Source: Amphiura filiformis
Taxonomy: Eukaryota; Echinodermata; Ophiuroidea; Amphilepidida; Amphiuridae
Assembly: GCF_039555335.1 (NCBI RefSeq)
Contig: NW_027305503.1
Span: 167,501 to 231,500, forward strand
DNA: 64,000 nt
Direction of reading: 5' to 3'
Part shown: positions 33,352 to 45,731 of the stretch, in pieces
How the letters are laid out: each line of letters begins with the position of its first letter
Position numbering within the stretch: position 1 is the first letter of the stretch
Made by a program: the position numbers and the translations under genes
The notes under the pieces: model-generated
The model's database searches: none
What the model was told of the DNA's origin: nothing
The model's input: only the letters and a program-made list of their open reading frames with translations

Positions 33352-35529
33352 CTCACATTGGGCGCCCCATTCCATTTTTAAATGAATTTTTATTGATCTA
33401 TGACTTGACACCATACAGACATCTAAACAATGCCAATTTTGGAAATAGTTTGAGTTCAAAATATATAACCTGAACCCTAACATTTGGTGAAGCGTTATTG
33501 GGGGAGGGGTATAATTTAAACTTAGTATCATAGGCCTATTATTTAATACTAGGTTGACACGGGGACGAGGTATGGTAATTTTATACATGGATGAGTGTTC
33601 ATGAACTGATGAGGCATGAGGTAGGGTTGTTTTTCCTTCAATGTAACATTTGCATTGTTAGTAGTTTCAATCTTTTCCTAGTCTTTAGGAAAGTCCTTTA
33701 TTAGGAAGGTCCCTTTTCTTTTATCTTCTCAAACATGTGATTATGAGGGATAAACCCCTTAGAAAAGACTTGGAAGTGATTCTTGTTTACTTAGTTTAAT
33801 ATTAATAAACTTATTTAGGTCTATGCATGAAGTTTTCCTAAAGCATTCCAAAATATTTGAAAAATCTAGAAACTAAAAACAATCTGACAAATCTCAGAAA
33901 TTGAGGAGGGAGGGTACGAGAACCAAAGCAGGGATTTGTTTCGGCCCAAACTGGTGCCATACAATTTATAAAAGTAAACATTTGATAAAAGATGAGGCTG
34001 CCTCTTTTTGTTATTCAATTCTAAAGGGGCTCATCAGTAAAGTTACTTCCTGTTTTATAGTTGAGAACAAATGATACAATACATTGCTTGTTTGCAATGA
34101 TACATTTTAATTCAAAAACGAAATGGTAGATAAACCATACACATGTGGTTAGAGGAAAGTGTTTCTTTGGATAAAGATTAATGATCATATGTAGCCTTGG
34201 GGAGGTCCATTGAAACTGTTAAGGTGACAGTGCATCTACTACATATCTTAGGTTCTTTTTTCCCCAATTTATATTATCGAAGTTAAAACATAACACTCAT
34301 TAACCTATCAACATTTAAAAAAAAACCAAGAAATTAAACGGAAATGCATACACACCCATCCACCCTCTCCATACACGCCACCACCACAAGGTTCGCATCC
34401 ACATCACCAAAATATGCTCTCCAAATAATGCAGCTTTAATAAACTCCCCACTAAGAAACTCTAAAAATATGCAGTATGCTGGTATGCAAAACGAACCTGC
34501 CGTTATAATATATACATTCTAAAACGAAGTACTTACCAATATCGTCAAAAATTCAAAATGTTGTACTTTAAAAATGCAAAATATTCCAAGCAAAATTTTT
34601 CTTGCAGACAAATATGAATATATGTTAGTGCCAATCTAACAGGAGCTTCTAATTAAGCCATCGTTGATAGGTAACCATGGTAACGACAAATATTATAAAC
34701 TAAGAGCGATAGTGTAAGCGGCATCGACAGGCATATAGTTGTTATGCTAGACGTGTTCGCTTGGTTCCAAATGATCGATTCTAATGGTATAATATAGTAC
34801 ACTGTTAAAACTGCGCTGAAAATATAGCAATCGTTGCATACATTTTCAACTCAATTAATTTACAACTATATATATAACAAGTATTATTGTTCAGGTGACT
34901 AACTTTGGAATTAAAAGTGCTCAAACCCATTACAGGTGAGCGTAGAAACTAATTCAAAGTATATATCTCTGGAAAAGGCAACCGTTACTAATAGTTTCAC
35001 AGCATACCCTCACTTACGATCATTGGGTATACCGATCATCAGACGGATAATTTGTCATGGTTTCAACTTAACAGAAATGCATATAAATAAACTGATTGTG
35101 CTATATATTATTGCTCTATTGATTTATTATTTCTTACAATTTTGTTATTCTTATTATTAGGTGCCTTATTAGTGTTCACTGCCATCTATCTATGCGATGA
35201 AGTAACTATCTATGGGTTTGGATATGATCGCGCTTGGATCTGAAAAACAAAATTTAATAATATCTATTTTTTGATCTTTGAAATCCCCATATGTCTCAAT
35301 GTGGCCCTTGTATGTCCAGTTTTACTACTTTGGTATAAAAGACAAAAACAAGTGTTTCTCATGGCAGTTCAGAGTTAGAAAATAGTTCTGGGCTTTGTAA
35401 TGTGTTTGTAGCCTTCCAAGTAAGGTACCTCCGAGCCAGTAAATTTGCATACTCAAAACTGTGTTATTATTCAAGCAATATATTACGAATGAGATTTTGA
35501 GTATGCTCTTCTCTTCCCAAAAGGGAATA
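33352..35529. other. No gene seen
   Basis: AT-rich. At 34650-34690 the segment AATTAAGCCATCGTTGATAG with GTAACCATGGTAAC is an inverted fragment of repeat family E. A plus open frame at 34936-35160 ends in a hydrophobic run but has no recognisable family and weak splice context. Confidence 0.4.
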
Positions 35530-35787
35530 CCGTAAAAACTCGATAGTTAGCATATGTGCTTACTATCGAGCGCTTTTAAAACATGCAAACATGAAGAGCC
35601 TTCCACAAACGTGTGAAGGGTTTTGAGCAAATCATCGATACACATAGTTATATACGAACAAGTAAACCTGCAAATGTGTGTCTCAACCCCGTTAGCTCAG
35701 TTGGTAAGGCGTCGGACTTTGGTGCAATTTCATGTTTTCAAAAGCGCTCGATAGTAAGCACATATGCTAACTATCGAGTTTTTACGG
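35530..35787. mobile_element. 258-bp TIR element with TA flanks and a tRNA-like insert
   Basis: Inverted ends of ~56 bp begin CCGTAAAAACTCGATAG and continue through GCATATGTGCTTACTATCGA and GCGCTTTTAAAACATG. TA flanks both sides. Each arm is itself partly self-complementary (CTCGATAGT..ACTATCGAG). The centre contains CCCCGTTAGCTCAGTTGG and TAAGGCGTCGGACTTT (35687-35725), a tRNA D-arm-like half. Confidence 0.8.
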
Positions 35788-35947
35788 TATAGTCTTATGT
35801 CGATTTGTTGAAGTTTTCTTTATAAAGCAACACATCTGTCATTCTGAAGAGAATTTGGGTAAAACGTTTTTGGCCGTGAATCATTTACGACTCGTAACAA
35901 TTTTAATTGTTACTGAACTGGTCATATCTACATTTGTACCCATATTA

Positions 35948-36208
35948 GGCCTAAAAAAATGTTTGATTGGCGTAACATGAAAAAATAGGGTAGGTCGGTC
36001 GGCATTTGTTTTTTGATATCACACACATTAAGCGGTAAATTGCGTATGATAAAGGCCTTGGAACTTTTTTTCCTGTTTTTTTATTTGAATTATTTTTTTT
36101 ATATTTTTTTTCATTTTTTTGCAAGAAAAAATAAGAAAAAGTCTAGGATCGGGTATATTTTTAGGGTCGGTCGGGGTACGCCAATCAAGCAATTTTCTGT
36201 TTTAGGCC
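35948..36208. mobile_element. PIF/Harbinger-type MITE, TTA target (261 bp)
   Basis: Ends GGCCTAAAAAAATG and TTTTCTGTTTTAGGCC, with the inner blocks TTTGATTGGCGTA / TACGCCAATCAAG and GGTCGGTCGG inverted, are flanked by TTA (35945-35947, 36209-36211). The interior is poly-T and A-rich. Confidence 0.72.
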
Positions 36209-36211
36209 TTA

Positions 36212-36700
36212 CATTACTTTTACATTATTTTCCAAATACGCTAAGCTATGGAGTGATATTTAAAATCTGCGTGGTGACCTTTAATTCATTCAACATTTGT
36301 ATTAATTAATTTATCCAATTCTGTCATGTAATAAAATAAACAATGTTTTATGTTTGAAGGACAAACTTGTCGCTGTCTAAAAAGTTCTTTGCTCGTAGTA
36401 ACATCTTCGCTTTCTAAAGTCATGGACAAAAGTTTGGAATTTATTTTGTTGCATAACCCTCTTTTTAAGTGCAGATTTCTTACCATCAATGACCTGTCAG
36501 CCATGCAAAATGGGTCACGGGTGACTGGCAAGGTCTTAGGTACCATTCCATATCACAAAATACTTAATGTACGACAATGGCTTCTTAAGCCTGAGCAATG
36601 AACCATCGGGCATCCTTTTCACAGTTATTTTAGCGATATAATTCATAAGGTTAAGAAACCAGCTTTAATTTGTTGCATCAGTCTGTTGTATACGATATTT
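36212..36700. other. No gene seen
   Basis: AT-rich spacer between a MITE and the transposase pseudogene. Overlapping open frames on both strands (36286-36601) show no recognisable motif. Confidence 0.4.
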
Positions 36701-36709
36701 CTGATCACG

Positions 36710-37707
36710 AGGTACAAGTTGGGCGCAGACTTATACGCCCGCGTCATTGACTTAGGTGATTGCGGCTACAAACAGAAGGATATTGGTGCCACTTTAGGAA
36801 TTACATAAGGTGCAGTCTCGAAAATTTTGAAGAGACGTCGAGAGACCGGAACTACTACACCTAGTCAAAGGCCAGGTCGGCCCCAAAATACAACCGCCAT
36901 GGAAGACCGATCACTCCTGAGACTTTGCCGCAATGGCCGCACAAAGTCTGCATCTCAGTTACAAACAGAATGGCTGAGGTCCATAAACGCGCCTGTTACC
37001 AGGAAACTTGTGAACATTAAACTGCTTAGTGCAGGTTTTCGTGCAAGACGACCAATAAGAAATCCGATACGTCTGCAAAGACATTGGCATGGGCGCTTGC
37101 TTTGGTCACAGATACATAGGCATTTGACAGTAGGTCACTGGCGTAATGTGATCTTCAGTGAAGATGCGCGGTTTCTCCTCTACAGACACGATGACCGATT
37201 AGGTCCGAAGACAGGTTGGTCAAGCCCTGCTTGAGGATTGTATCCTTCCTAGAGTCCAGGAGATGGTGGTGAAATCACAGTATGGGGAGCATTTCACAGT
37301 AGGTTGAAATCACACCTGTACATGCTAGATCACAACTCTTCATGCACATGAACCAAGATCAATACCTGTATGTTCTTGATACAGTTATGTTTCAGTTTGC
37401 AAGAAGAGACTTCGGGAACAATTTCGTGATCAAAGATAACAATACCACGGCGCACAGAGTCCTACGCATGAGGGAATTCCTTGAAAATGAGAATGTAGAA
37501 CACCTGTACTGGTCGGTTTTGAGACCGGATATGAACCTTATAGAGAACTTATGGGCAGAAGTATTCCGCAGGATAGGTAACACGGACCAATCACCCTGCA
37601 GGAACAATAGACAAGCCCTCATTGCTTGCTGGCAAGATATTCCACGAGGGACCATGGCAAACCTGGTCGAGGGAATGTCACGTCGCGTAGATGGCATCGC
37701 CCATTAA
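36710..37707 (+). pseudogene. Tc1-family transposase pseudogene
   Basis: Plus-strand reading starts with a helix-turn-helix (LGADLYARVIDLGDCGYKQK, DIGATLGIT), a stop, then AVSKILKRRRETG and the GRPQNTTAMEDR linker. A second HTH (SASQLQTEWL) is followed by the DDE domain: VIFSEDARFLLYRHD (first Asp), a frameshifted WGAFHSRLKSHLYM, VIKDNNTTAHRV (second Asp) and RPDMNLIENLWAEVFRR (catalytic Glu). It ends at 37707. At least one stop and two frameshifts kill it. Tc1 family is clear from the DDE spacing and the IENLW box. Flanking TIRs were not resolved. Confidence 0.87.
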
Positions 37708-38954
37708 TAGCAGTTAAGGTGAGGGCCGGGGCACACCGACATCGCCTGGCTAATAATTATTTGGTGCAGCAGAGACACTAAAATGAATGCACGGGATCGA
37801 TACACGTGAATTGCTATGCACGATTTTGATATCAGACGAAAATCTTCGGATACTGGGTTAGAAAATGATGAATATCTCCCGCAAATGATTTTTTCTCAAG
37901 AAACCAGATGTGGTCTCATACACTTGAAAATACGTGTTGAACAGATATGATAGTCGTTAGCGTGCGCTTTGAAAATTGGCCGTGCGCTTTGAACTCAAAA
38001 TCTGACCAAAATTAACTCTAATGTTATATTGCGTTGGTCCTGTATGGACTACAGCGCGCAGCAGGCTATAGCTGCACTCACTACTCAGTGGAAGCAGTAT
38101 AACCATTGACCGCAATGTCGTATACAAGCTTACTCACACAGCGAGAAATCAATTACCCCGGTTATTGTCAGTAGCCTTAGTCAGGTCACTTCGCTAATTA
38201 TGCATCTCATAAGGTCCGAATAAAATGGCCATAGGTGGCTGTGGATTCAACCTACCATGGCGATTTCTACCAGGAAGATATCAGGGTGATGTGACTGTGC
38301 GGGGTGAGGGTCAATCTTTCAAATCGTAAATGCATGAAATATATGTTCAGGCCGTTATTGTGCACACTTTAAACGCACTGAATCCGAACACTTTATGTGT
38401 TTTTTGGTCACTTGTTTGCACTCAGTCGTGAGCACTCTCAAACGCTGTTATGTGTGAAAGTAAATGTGCATAACAACCAGTGCGCGTACCGCTCCGTGAC
38501 CATGCATACTAATTAGCTCATGACACCCCCTGTTTGAAGAGTCCTAATGTCTTTGTTTTAACAGGAACAATTACGAAACTTTCAAATATTACCATGCCAA
38601 CCCATTGAACTTGGTCGTTGCAAAAAAGGAAGTAGATCTAAATGTATTTGGATGGATAAATAGCGTGTTTTTCGAACTAGCAAATTTCAGTACAAAAATT
38701 GGTTAAAAACACAATATTATTTCGGCAGTAATTCAAATAACACATTCGTATAATTAAAATATATGACCGATACAAAGGATTTGAATACCAATACCACGAA
38801 AAATCCGTAGACACCTTTTTGCGAAGGTCAAATGATGTTCGAGAACCATCAGCCCGTGACATTCCCCTTTTAGAAGAGCTCTAATAATAGAGTCTCAACG
38901 TCAACATCTTATAGAGACTCTTATAGAGTCTCAACGTCACTAATTCCATCAACG
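37708..38954. other. No gene seen
   Basis: AT-rich DNA. Short direct repeats GTGCGCTTTGAA (37963, 37983) and TAGAGTCTCAACGTCA (38889, 38924) are visible. No coding segment. Confidence 0.4.
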
Positions 38955-39225
38955 ATGTTATTTTCCGGAGACGTTAGAAATGGGCTAGACATATCTTCAA
39001 TGCCTCGACATCGGCTTCCCCACCAAGCCTACATTAGTGACTTCAGCAAGAAAAGACCACCAGGTCGTCCACCAACCAGATTGAAGGACCAAATTCAGAG
39101 GGACCTGGGAATGACCCCACAAGAAGCAAAGACACAAGCAGCAGACAGAACTGAATGGAGGAGGCTTACTCGGCAGGGGGCAAGGGGGCACAACGTCATG
39201 TGCAGCTAAGTCAAGTCAAGACGTA
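38955..39225 (+). mobile_element. LINE 3' end with (AAGTC)n tail
   Basis: The plus frame contains RHRLPHQAYISDFSKKR, PPGRPPTRLKDQIQRDLGM, TPQEAKTQAADRTEWRRL and ends RGARGHNVMCS with a stop. 'GRP..R..D.I..DL......EA...A.DR..WR' is the usual C-terminus of RT-encoding LINE ORF2 proteins. The stop is followed within a few bases by AAGTCAAGTCAAG, a microsatellite tail. The copy is severely 5'-truncated. Confidence 0.75.
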
Positions 39226-39660
39226 TTTATAACGTAGCTTGATGACAACCAAAGTACAACACAAGATTACCTTCCCGTTGGCTGAATATCTAAACTCAAA
39301 AAACGAACTTCCAAGCATCTTTATCTCAGATTAGTTGTGACATGTTCATTATAGTATTGCATATCAATAATCTAAAATGAACTGAAATAAGGAATACTTC
39401 TCACCTTCTATGATGCTTCGTTACCTAGTAAACATCATGGTCAATATGCCCTATAGGCTGTAATGGGGGTTAACCGTTATTGCTGGATTTTGGCAATAAA
39501 AAGCATTCTATACATTGCAAACTATTCCTTATTTGAGATCATTTTACATGACGAACAATTTGAGACCATTTTCATTGAAATCGGAGCACTTTTAGTATTT
39601 GACCCCTGTGTGGCCAAAAACTGACCCCAATTTCCGTAAACTGTACTGCGTGCGTATATT
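39226..39660. other. No gene seen
   Basis: Spacer between the LINE end and a family E repeat. No coding or repeated signal. Confidence 0.4.
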
Positions 39661-39664
39661 AATA

Positions 39665-39790
39665 TATATATTAGAATCAATCGTTTGGGGTAACAGCGGT
39701 GACCAACGAAGCGAATACTTATTCCATAACAACCAATATATGCTGCTGATGAAACCATAGCTACCTATCAACGATGGCTTAATTGCTCGC
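39665..39790. repeat. Dispersed repeat family E (copy 1)
   Basis: TTAGAATCAATCGTTTGG, AGCGGTGACCAACGAAGCG and CTATCAACGATGGCTTAATT align in order with segments at 43905, 57600 and 59895. Diverged; function unknown. Confidence 0.55.
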
Positions 39791-39809
39791 CGTATTATAA
39801 AAGTCTTCT

Positions 39810-41513
39810 TATATTTATTTTATTTATAACATTTGGCACAAGGCCAGGCAGATCCAATATTGATTACACAATAAATTGAAGGATTGCCCTTACATTAAAA
39901 TCAGAAACATCACTAGAAAATACATATAATCAATACAGAATAAAATAAAACAAAACATAAATTATGTGAACTGGTTAGAGGAGGTGGGACTGGATGGCCA
40001 ATTTGAAGGCCTGGAGGGAAGAAGCATTGACAATAGCTTCAGGGAGATAATTCCAGATGGAGGAGGCAAACGGATAAAATGATCTCTGGGACAATGAAAG
40101 CCGACGGTAAGGAACTTGAACAGCGCGGGAATTTGGGGTTTCGTATACCGGGTCTGGGATGCGGCTGGAAAGGGTTGGGAGAAGAACAAAGATTGGCAAA
40201 GATTTTAAATAAGTGACACAGAGAAGCAACATCACGACGCTTACTAAGAAGAGGCAGGTCGGAATCCAATAGAAGGTCCTCATGGGAGAGATTCCACGAC
40301 TGAAGAATGACACGACAGGCGAATCTTTGAGTAGACTCAAGACGGTTGGTAAGGGTTATGTTCAGAGGATGCCAAGTAGTACAACCATACTCCAGAATGG
40401 GGCGAACCAAGGCCAAGTACAAAGAACGACGGATGCTGAAGGGGGCTGATTGGAAAGATCTATGAATGAAGCCGATGATTTTGCGAGCTTTTCTGCATAT
40501 GTTATCGATGTGAAGATTCCAGGAAAGCTTGTCAGACAGCCAGACACCAAGAAATTTCGCAGATGACACACGTTCAATAGACAGGCTGTTAAGAGTGAGA
40601 TTGAGATCCGGAAAAGGGTCCTTCTTAGTGGAAATGACCATGACTTTTGTTTTGGAGGAATTGACAGATGGATGGAATCAATGTCGGATTGGAAATCAAC
40701 CAAGTCAGCAGGAGCAGAGATAGGCTTGAAGAGAGCAGTATCGTCTGCATAAAGAACAAGAGAACTGTTTAAAGAAAAGGAAGAAAGACACAAGTCATTA
40801 ACATAGACAAGAAACAACAGAGGCCCCAGGACAGAGCCCTGGGGAACTCCGGAAAGCACAGGAACAGATTGTGAGTCCACACCATGGATAGCAACCAACT
40901 GGGACCTGTTGGACAGGTAAGACCTGAACCAAGAGAGGAGTGGACCGGAAATACCAACAGCTCGGAGTTTATGGAGTAGAGGGCTGTGGGGGACGCGGTC
41001 AAAGGCTTTGGATAGGTCACAAAGAGCCATGGCGATGCTTTTGCGATCCTCAAGGTGATTGTACCATTCATAGAGAGCAGTTGAGAGTGCATCGGTGGTG
41101 GAAGACTTGGGTAAGAAACCAAACTGTCTGTTAGTGAGAATATTATTGTTGATGAGATGCTGCAAAACTTGACTATGAATAACCTTTTTCCAGAAGCTTA
41201 CTGCAAATTGGTTGCAAAGAGATCTGTAGTTAGAGGCAGCGTGAGGATCCCCAGACTTGAAAACAGGGATCACTCGAGACAGTTTCCATGCATCAGGAAT
41301 ACGGCCAGTTATGAGACTCAAGTTGAAAATATCAGAAAGAATAGGCGAGACAGTAGCAACAGTGTGTTTCAACATGTGGCTTGTGATTCCATCAATCCCA
41401 GCGGCTGAGTTGTTGTTAAGCTTGGAGTTTAAGGGGTGGATGTCATCGCTGGAACAATTGCAATAAGAGATAAAGGAAGAAATGTCATCGGGAGTTATGT
41501 TAATTTCTGACAT
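39810..41513 (-). mobile_element. Jockey/CR1-like LINE, 5'-truncated
   Basis: The minus frame starts SEINITPDDISSFISY and proceeds through AAGIDGITSHMLKHTV, IPDAWKLSRVIPVFKSGD, ASNYRSLCNQF, NRQFGFLPKSSTTDALS, DLSKAFDRVPHSPLLHKL, GVPQGSVLGPLLFLVYVNDL and the catalytic LVLYADDTALF. A frameshift near 40660 leads to VSSAKFLGVWLSDKLSWN, HIDNICRKARKIIGFIHRS, LYLALVRPILEYGCTTWHP and finally FYPFASSIWNYLPEAI with a stop near 39964. The 3' UTR ends in an A/T-rich (ATAAA)n-like tail near 39815. The endonuclease domain is missing. Confidence 0.87.
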
Positions 41514-41970
41514 GAAAAACGTGAGATTAGAGGGTTGATGCTAATCTAGACAAAAGAAGTGTCTACATTTTACGGTCGTAATTTCGCGATAAATTGTACG
41601 GCTTCAATTGACTTGCGTTGGGTGTATAGGTACTTCAGCCTAAGCGGGAGTAGCTCGTGAAAATAGCCCAGCGTAGAAATATACATTAACATGATTAATA
41701 TAAATGAATCAGTGTTGCCAAGAATTACGTATACTTGTTCGTGCAATCGCGCAAACATCGGTCATATTATGATTATGTAGCGATTAAACGGGGAATTATT
41801 TTCGTCCCAAATACACCTTAAAACTTGGTAATATGCAACACCAGAGAAGTGCGTTGAAGTGAAACTAATAGGATTTCTTTCATTGGAATTGGTAATCTGA
41901 TAATTGCTTCAGGCAAAATCGCCAGACTCAAATCTATTTTAAATGTATATTATTTGAGAGAGTGGGGATG
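41514..41970. other. No gene seen
   Basis: Spacer between the truncated LINE and a purine microsatellite. Confidence 0.4.
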
Positions 41971-41974
41971 ATGA

Positions 41975-42160
41975 GACGAGGAGAGGAGAGGAGAGGAGAG
42001 GAGAGGAGAGGAGAGGAGAGGAGAGGAGAGGAGAGGAGAGGAGAGGAGAGGAGAGAGAGAGAGGAGAGGAGAGGAGGAGAGAGGAGGAGGAGAGGAGAGG
42101 AGAGGAGAGGAGAGGAGAGGAGAGGAGAGGAGAGGAGAGGAGAGAGAGAGATCGAGAGAA
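41975..42160 (+). repeat. Purine microsatellite (GGAGA)n
   Basis: About 180 bp of GAGGA/GGAGA units with one-strand purine asymmetry and a few irregular AGAGAG interruptions. A plus open frame across it is a repeat artefact. Confidence 0.95.
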
Positions 42161-43900
42161 GAGAGGGGCGAGCAGAGCAGGGAGGAGTTTATTCCGTTTA
42201 TTTTGATTTTTCCACGTTGATCATAGGCCTACTGCTAAAACAGTGGGTAAAGGAAATACAACATCCAATATAATTTCGATATCCACATAATTCAAAAGAT
42301 GGCACAGGTGAGAGGGGGAGAGACAGACAGACTAGAAAGAGAAGAAAGCGAGAGGAGAAGAGGCAGGGGTCCTTTTTTTAAATATCATAGTAATATGGAT
42401 CATAATGACACCAAATTTGCGTTCGGACCTGATGTAGGCCTATCCTGCCTAGATAAATGACTGACATGAGTAAGATTGCCCACTTGAGACGCCAGTGTTG
42501 CATATAATTGACTTATCCAACCTTTATTGACAGACATAAGTGTGATTGACAGCACCTATTATTACCTCTTCAAATGAGAAGCATGATGCCCCAAACGTAA
42601 CAATGAAGTCAATTTACACACCATCCTACTTAATCCCTTGCGTTTTCGTTCCTGAACAATAGAGCTCCCGAAACAGAAAAAATGAAACGAAGGTAAGTAC
42701 CAGAGAAGATGAGAAAAGAGGAGATCGCTCGAACATATAATCCGATTACCCGCAGTTAACCTCCATTCACTTTTTCTTTGTTTGGGGTACTTAAAACACC
42801 TCTTGAAACCTCCTTTGTGGTAATCTGTTTATCCGCCACACGCTCGACTGATTCAGTAGTTCTCTTAGTGGAGAAAATATTCCACACACGGAAGTACATC
42901 GTTAAATTCCCAATTTCGCAGTCAAATCATGCTTTTTTTCTTTAAAGAAAAATAATACTAACCAGGGTGACCATGATTTTTAAATGAGTGAAAAAGGATT
43001 ATATATATCGCAACTCCCATTAAAAAAATCAAAAGATTTGTTAAGTTATGGAAAGTCAAGCATAATTAATTTTCCAATAAAATTAATATACGGTCAAAGG
43101 AAAAGAAATTTAAATGATAACCATTTGAATATTTGCGGCAGTTTACGGACACTTGTAATCAGTAATTCAAACTCGTGTCAGTTTCTCCATATACTCCCGT
43201 TTTGTGTCCAAACGTGTCCAAAAATGCTATTTGGATCCAAAGTGAGGGTCTTTTTCACAGGGATCTCGGGTCAAACTTAGCAGCCGAACATGCCAAACAA
43301 TATATAAATTATATTTCGCGGTCAACTGACGTAACAAATTGATATCCGGGCATGCGCCGTTTAGAGCTAGACAGTCGTGACTCGCAAAGCCACTTATCGT
43401 ATTAGTTGATCAATCGGATTAGATCATTGTTTGCATTAATAGGCGGATGCACACATTATTTATTTGATGTGGGCAGCGAGCGACCTCCTCTTTTATCATC
43501 TTCTCTGATAGTACGAATAACATTTTTTTTTCTGGCGCATTTTTCTTTCATGGCAAGTTTCTTTGAGATGCGGATCAGAAATCGATAATAATCTTAATGA
43601 CCAGCCGTCCCCTATTTGGGACAATGGTCGAGGTCCAATGGCCTTAAACCTTTTCCCATCGCTCCCATTGATATGGAATCAATTATAGTAGAATGGACTA
43701 TAATACGTTCCATATTCTTTGGTGTAACCTTTAGTTATGTACAGATATTATTATCAATTGACAGGCTCACTGACTACACACCATGCAGTTAGAAAAGAGC
43801 AATACTACTTAATTACGTTACCTTTTTTCGGATAATGGTCGAGGTCCAATGTCTTTAACATTTTGCCAAAGCTACAATGTAATACGGAATATATTATAGT
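42161..43900. other. No gene seen; one short repeated motif
   Basis: AT-rich sequence. ATGGTCGAGGTCCAATG occurs at 43624 and 43836 with related downstream sequence, a ~210-bp-spaced imperfect direct repeat leading into repeat family E. Several chance open frames show no family motif. Confidence 0.4.
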
Positions 43901-43904
43901 TGGG

Positions 43905-44035
43905 TTAATATTGGTGATCACAGAAGCAAATCGTATAACCATAGCAACTGTTGTACATGTTGATGCCACCTTGGTTACCTGTCAACGACGGTACACCATA
44001 TTGACGTATTTTGTATTTTCGGATTTTAACTAGGA
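43905..44035. repeat. Dispersed repeat family E (copy 2)
   Basis: TTGGTGATCACAGAAGC, TATAACCATAGCAACT, GTTGATGCCACCTTGGTTAC, CATATTGACGTATTTT. The same blocks in the same order occur at 57615 and 59895. Confidence 0.65.
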
Positions 44036-44384
44036 TCGATGAGTCACAAAGAAACGTGTTGCTTGGAATATTTTGAGTTTTTTAAACTCAATTTAAATTC
44101 TGTAAGTACTTGGTTTCTTGTAAAATAATTATAAATAAATTTTAATAATTAACCAGATGTATCCAAGGTGTCAAGGTGGGAACGGCTTGAGCGTAGCCGA
44201 TTGGGGTATGGGCGAGTCGAGTCTTCAAAATGACTTCTCCACAATTGTGTGCAGAGCGCAAAAATATACAATATTACACTATTTTAGCCCATAATATGGT
44301 CATGAAGAAGGTGCATAATGCCATTGTTTTCAAATGGTTAATGTTTAACTTATTATCCATAATACATTGGAGCGTTGGCAAAGG

Positions 44385-45055
44385 TTAAAATATGCTGGAC
44401 AGGTATCTATGGAGACACAACAACCTCATCCGTATTTTTCTTTCCACATTTCAACACTCGGAGGCATTTCGTAATTCTCATATTAAAATCTATGCCGATC
44501 TGGAAAATTATACCATAGGAGGGGGGACCATACCACCCAATATCATTTCCACGTCTCAAAAACCGGACATTGTGTTATACTGGCCTTCTGACAAGCGAGT
44601 CATTCTCTTTGAGTTGTCGGTACCATTTGAACCAAACATCAGTAAAGCTCATTACACCAAACTTGATCGCTATTCTTCCCTGGTTGCCGACATCACTAAC
44701 GCCGGGTACTGTTGCTCACTTGTTGCTGTTGAAGTAGGCTCAAGAGGCTTCATTGACGCCGACAACAAGAATAGTCTGACTCGTCTGTCAAAAGATCTCA
44801 ATCTTCCCACAAAGTATTCTGATCTCAAGACCCAGTTGATTAAATCGGCGCTAATGTCATCTTATTCCATTTTCATCGCCAGATATGAAACATCTTGTTA
44901 TGTAAATGAAATTATTTAACTTTTTCTTCCCGCCATGAGTATTTCCAACTTTGTTTATTTATTTAAATGTTTGTATTTTTGTCCTGCCTTGCCTGCAACC
45001 GGAATGGGCTTTATATGTGTTTTTCTTTATGTTGAATAAAGATGATTTATATATA
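44385..45055 (+). mobile_element. C-terminus of a retroelement with restriction-like endonuclease
   Basis: The open frame 44392-44919 (175 aa) begins DRYLWRHNNLIRIF, resembling the 'RY.WRH..VL' segment after the zinc knuckle of R2/NeSL-group non-LTR retrotransposons. It continues GGGTIPPNIISTSQKPDIVL, KRVILFELSVPFEPNI, LDRYSSLVADITNAGY and VAVEVGSRGF. KPD followed by FEL after a short spacer is the PD-(D/E)xK arrangement of their endonuclease. The ORF is intact to its stop, then a 3' UTR with AATAAA at 45037. The RT domain is missing. Assignment to the R2/NeSL-like group is inference. Confidence 0.6.
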
Positions 45056-45284
45056 TATTGGGCCATTGTCCGAAATAAGTAACGGAATTAAATATTATCT
45101 GTTCCTAAATGTATAGTGTGGAGTCGGTAAGCCCGTCAATAATACCTGCACAGAAATAAAGGTTACTCCAAACAGTTGTACAACGTACAGCTTGATATTT
45201 AACTTAGCGTATTAACAACATATTGATCTCTTATTTGAGAACTGGGTGTTTAACTAAATTTCATTAGGTATTAGATATGATCAT

Positions 45285-45620
45285 GGTGTCCAAAGAGCTT
45301 TTAATAGACATATAGAGTGGCATTAGATTTTGTAATGCTTTGTTCGTTTGATGACGATTAGATTTTGCGATAGGCTATTCATAAAAGTGGTACCATTGTT
45401 TCGAACAAAGGGGTTCCGCCATTAAATTGGTCACTGATCCGGCATCATATTAACGCGCTACACAACAGGCGAGTATCAATAAGTGACCACAATACAGTCA
45501 TTTGTAGGGGCAGTCATGTGTAAAGTGGTGCCATTGTTCTCACATATCCCAAATGTGTGCTTGTGTGGGTCTGAAGTCTATATAGGAGGCTTTAGCTGTC
45601 GATGCAATCATCTTTACCAC
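45285..45620 (-). repeat. Dispersed repeat family C (copy 1), inverted relative to 61.8 kb
   Basis: CAAAGAGCTTTTAATAGA, AAAAGTGGTACCATTGTTTC, ACCCCTTTGTTCGAAAC-type (inverted), GGTCACTGATCCGGCATCA, CGAGTATCAATAAGTGACCA and GTGTGCTTGTGTGGGTCTGA all recur in reverse orientation at 61770-62095. Similarity is close to 90 percent by eye. Non-coding. Confidence 0.85.
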
Positions 45621-45731
45621 CCACCTGACTTTAGGCGCTTTATTTAAATAAATTGAATGCTCTTGCTGATCGATTACACATCAGAATGTATTAAGGCTGC
45701 CATGTCCACATATCTATATTACTCTATCTAT

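Noticed and set aside
34936-35160. Plus-strand frame with hydrophobic C-terminus as a small membrane protein
   Set aside because: No family resemblance, strong A/T-driven Ile/Tyr/Leu composition, and ambiguous splice context.
36710-37707. Active Tc1 transposase
   Set aside because: An in-frame stop in the first helix-turn-helix and frameshifts between the first and second catalytic Asp regions.
41962-42273. Arg/Glu-rich open frame (GEERRGEERRGEERR)
   Set aside because: A pure product of the GGAGA microsatellite.
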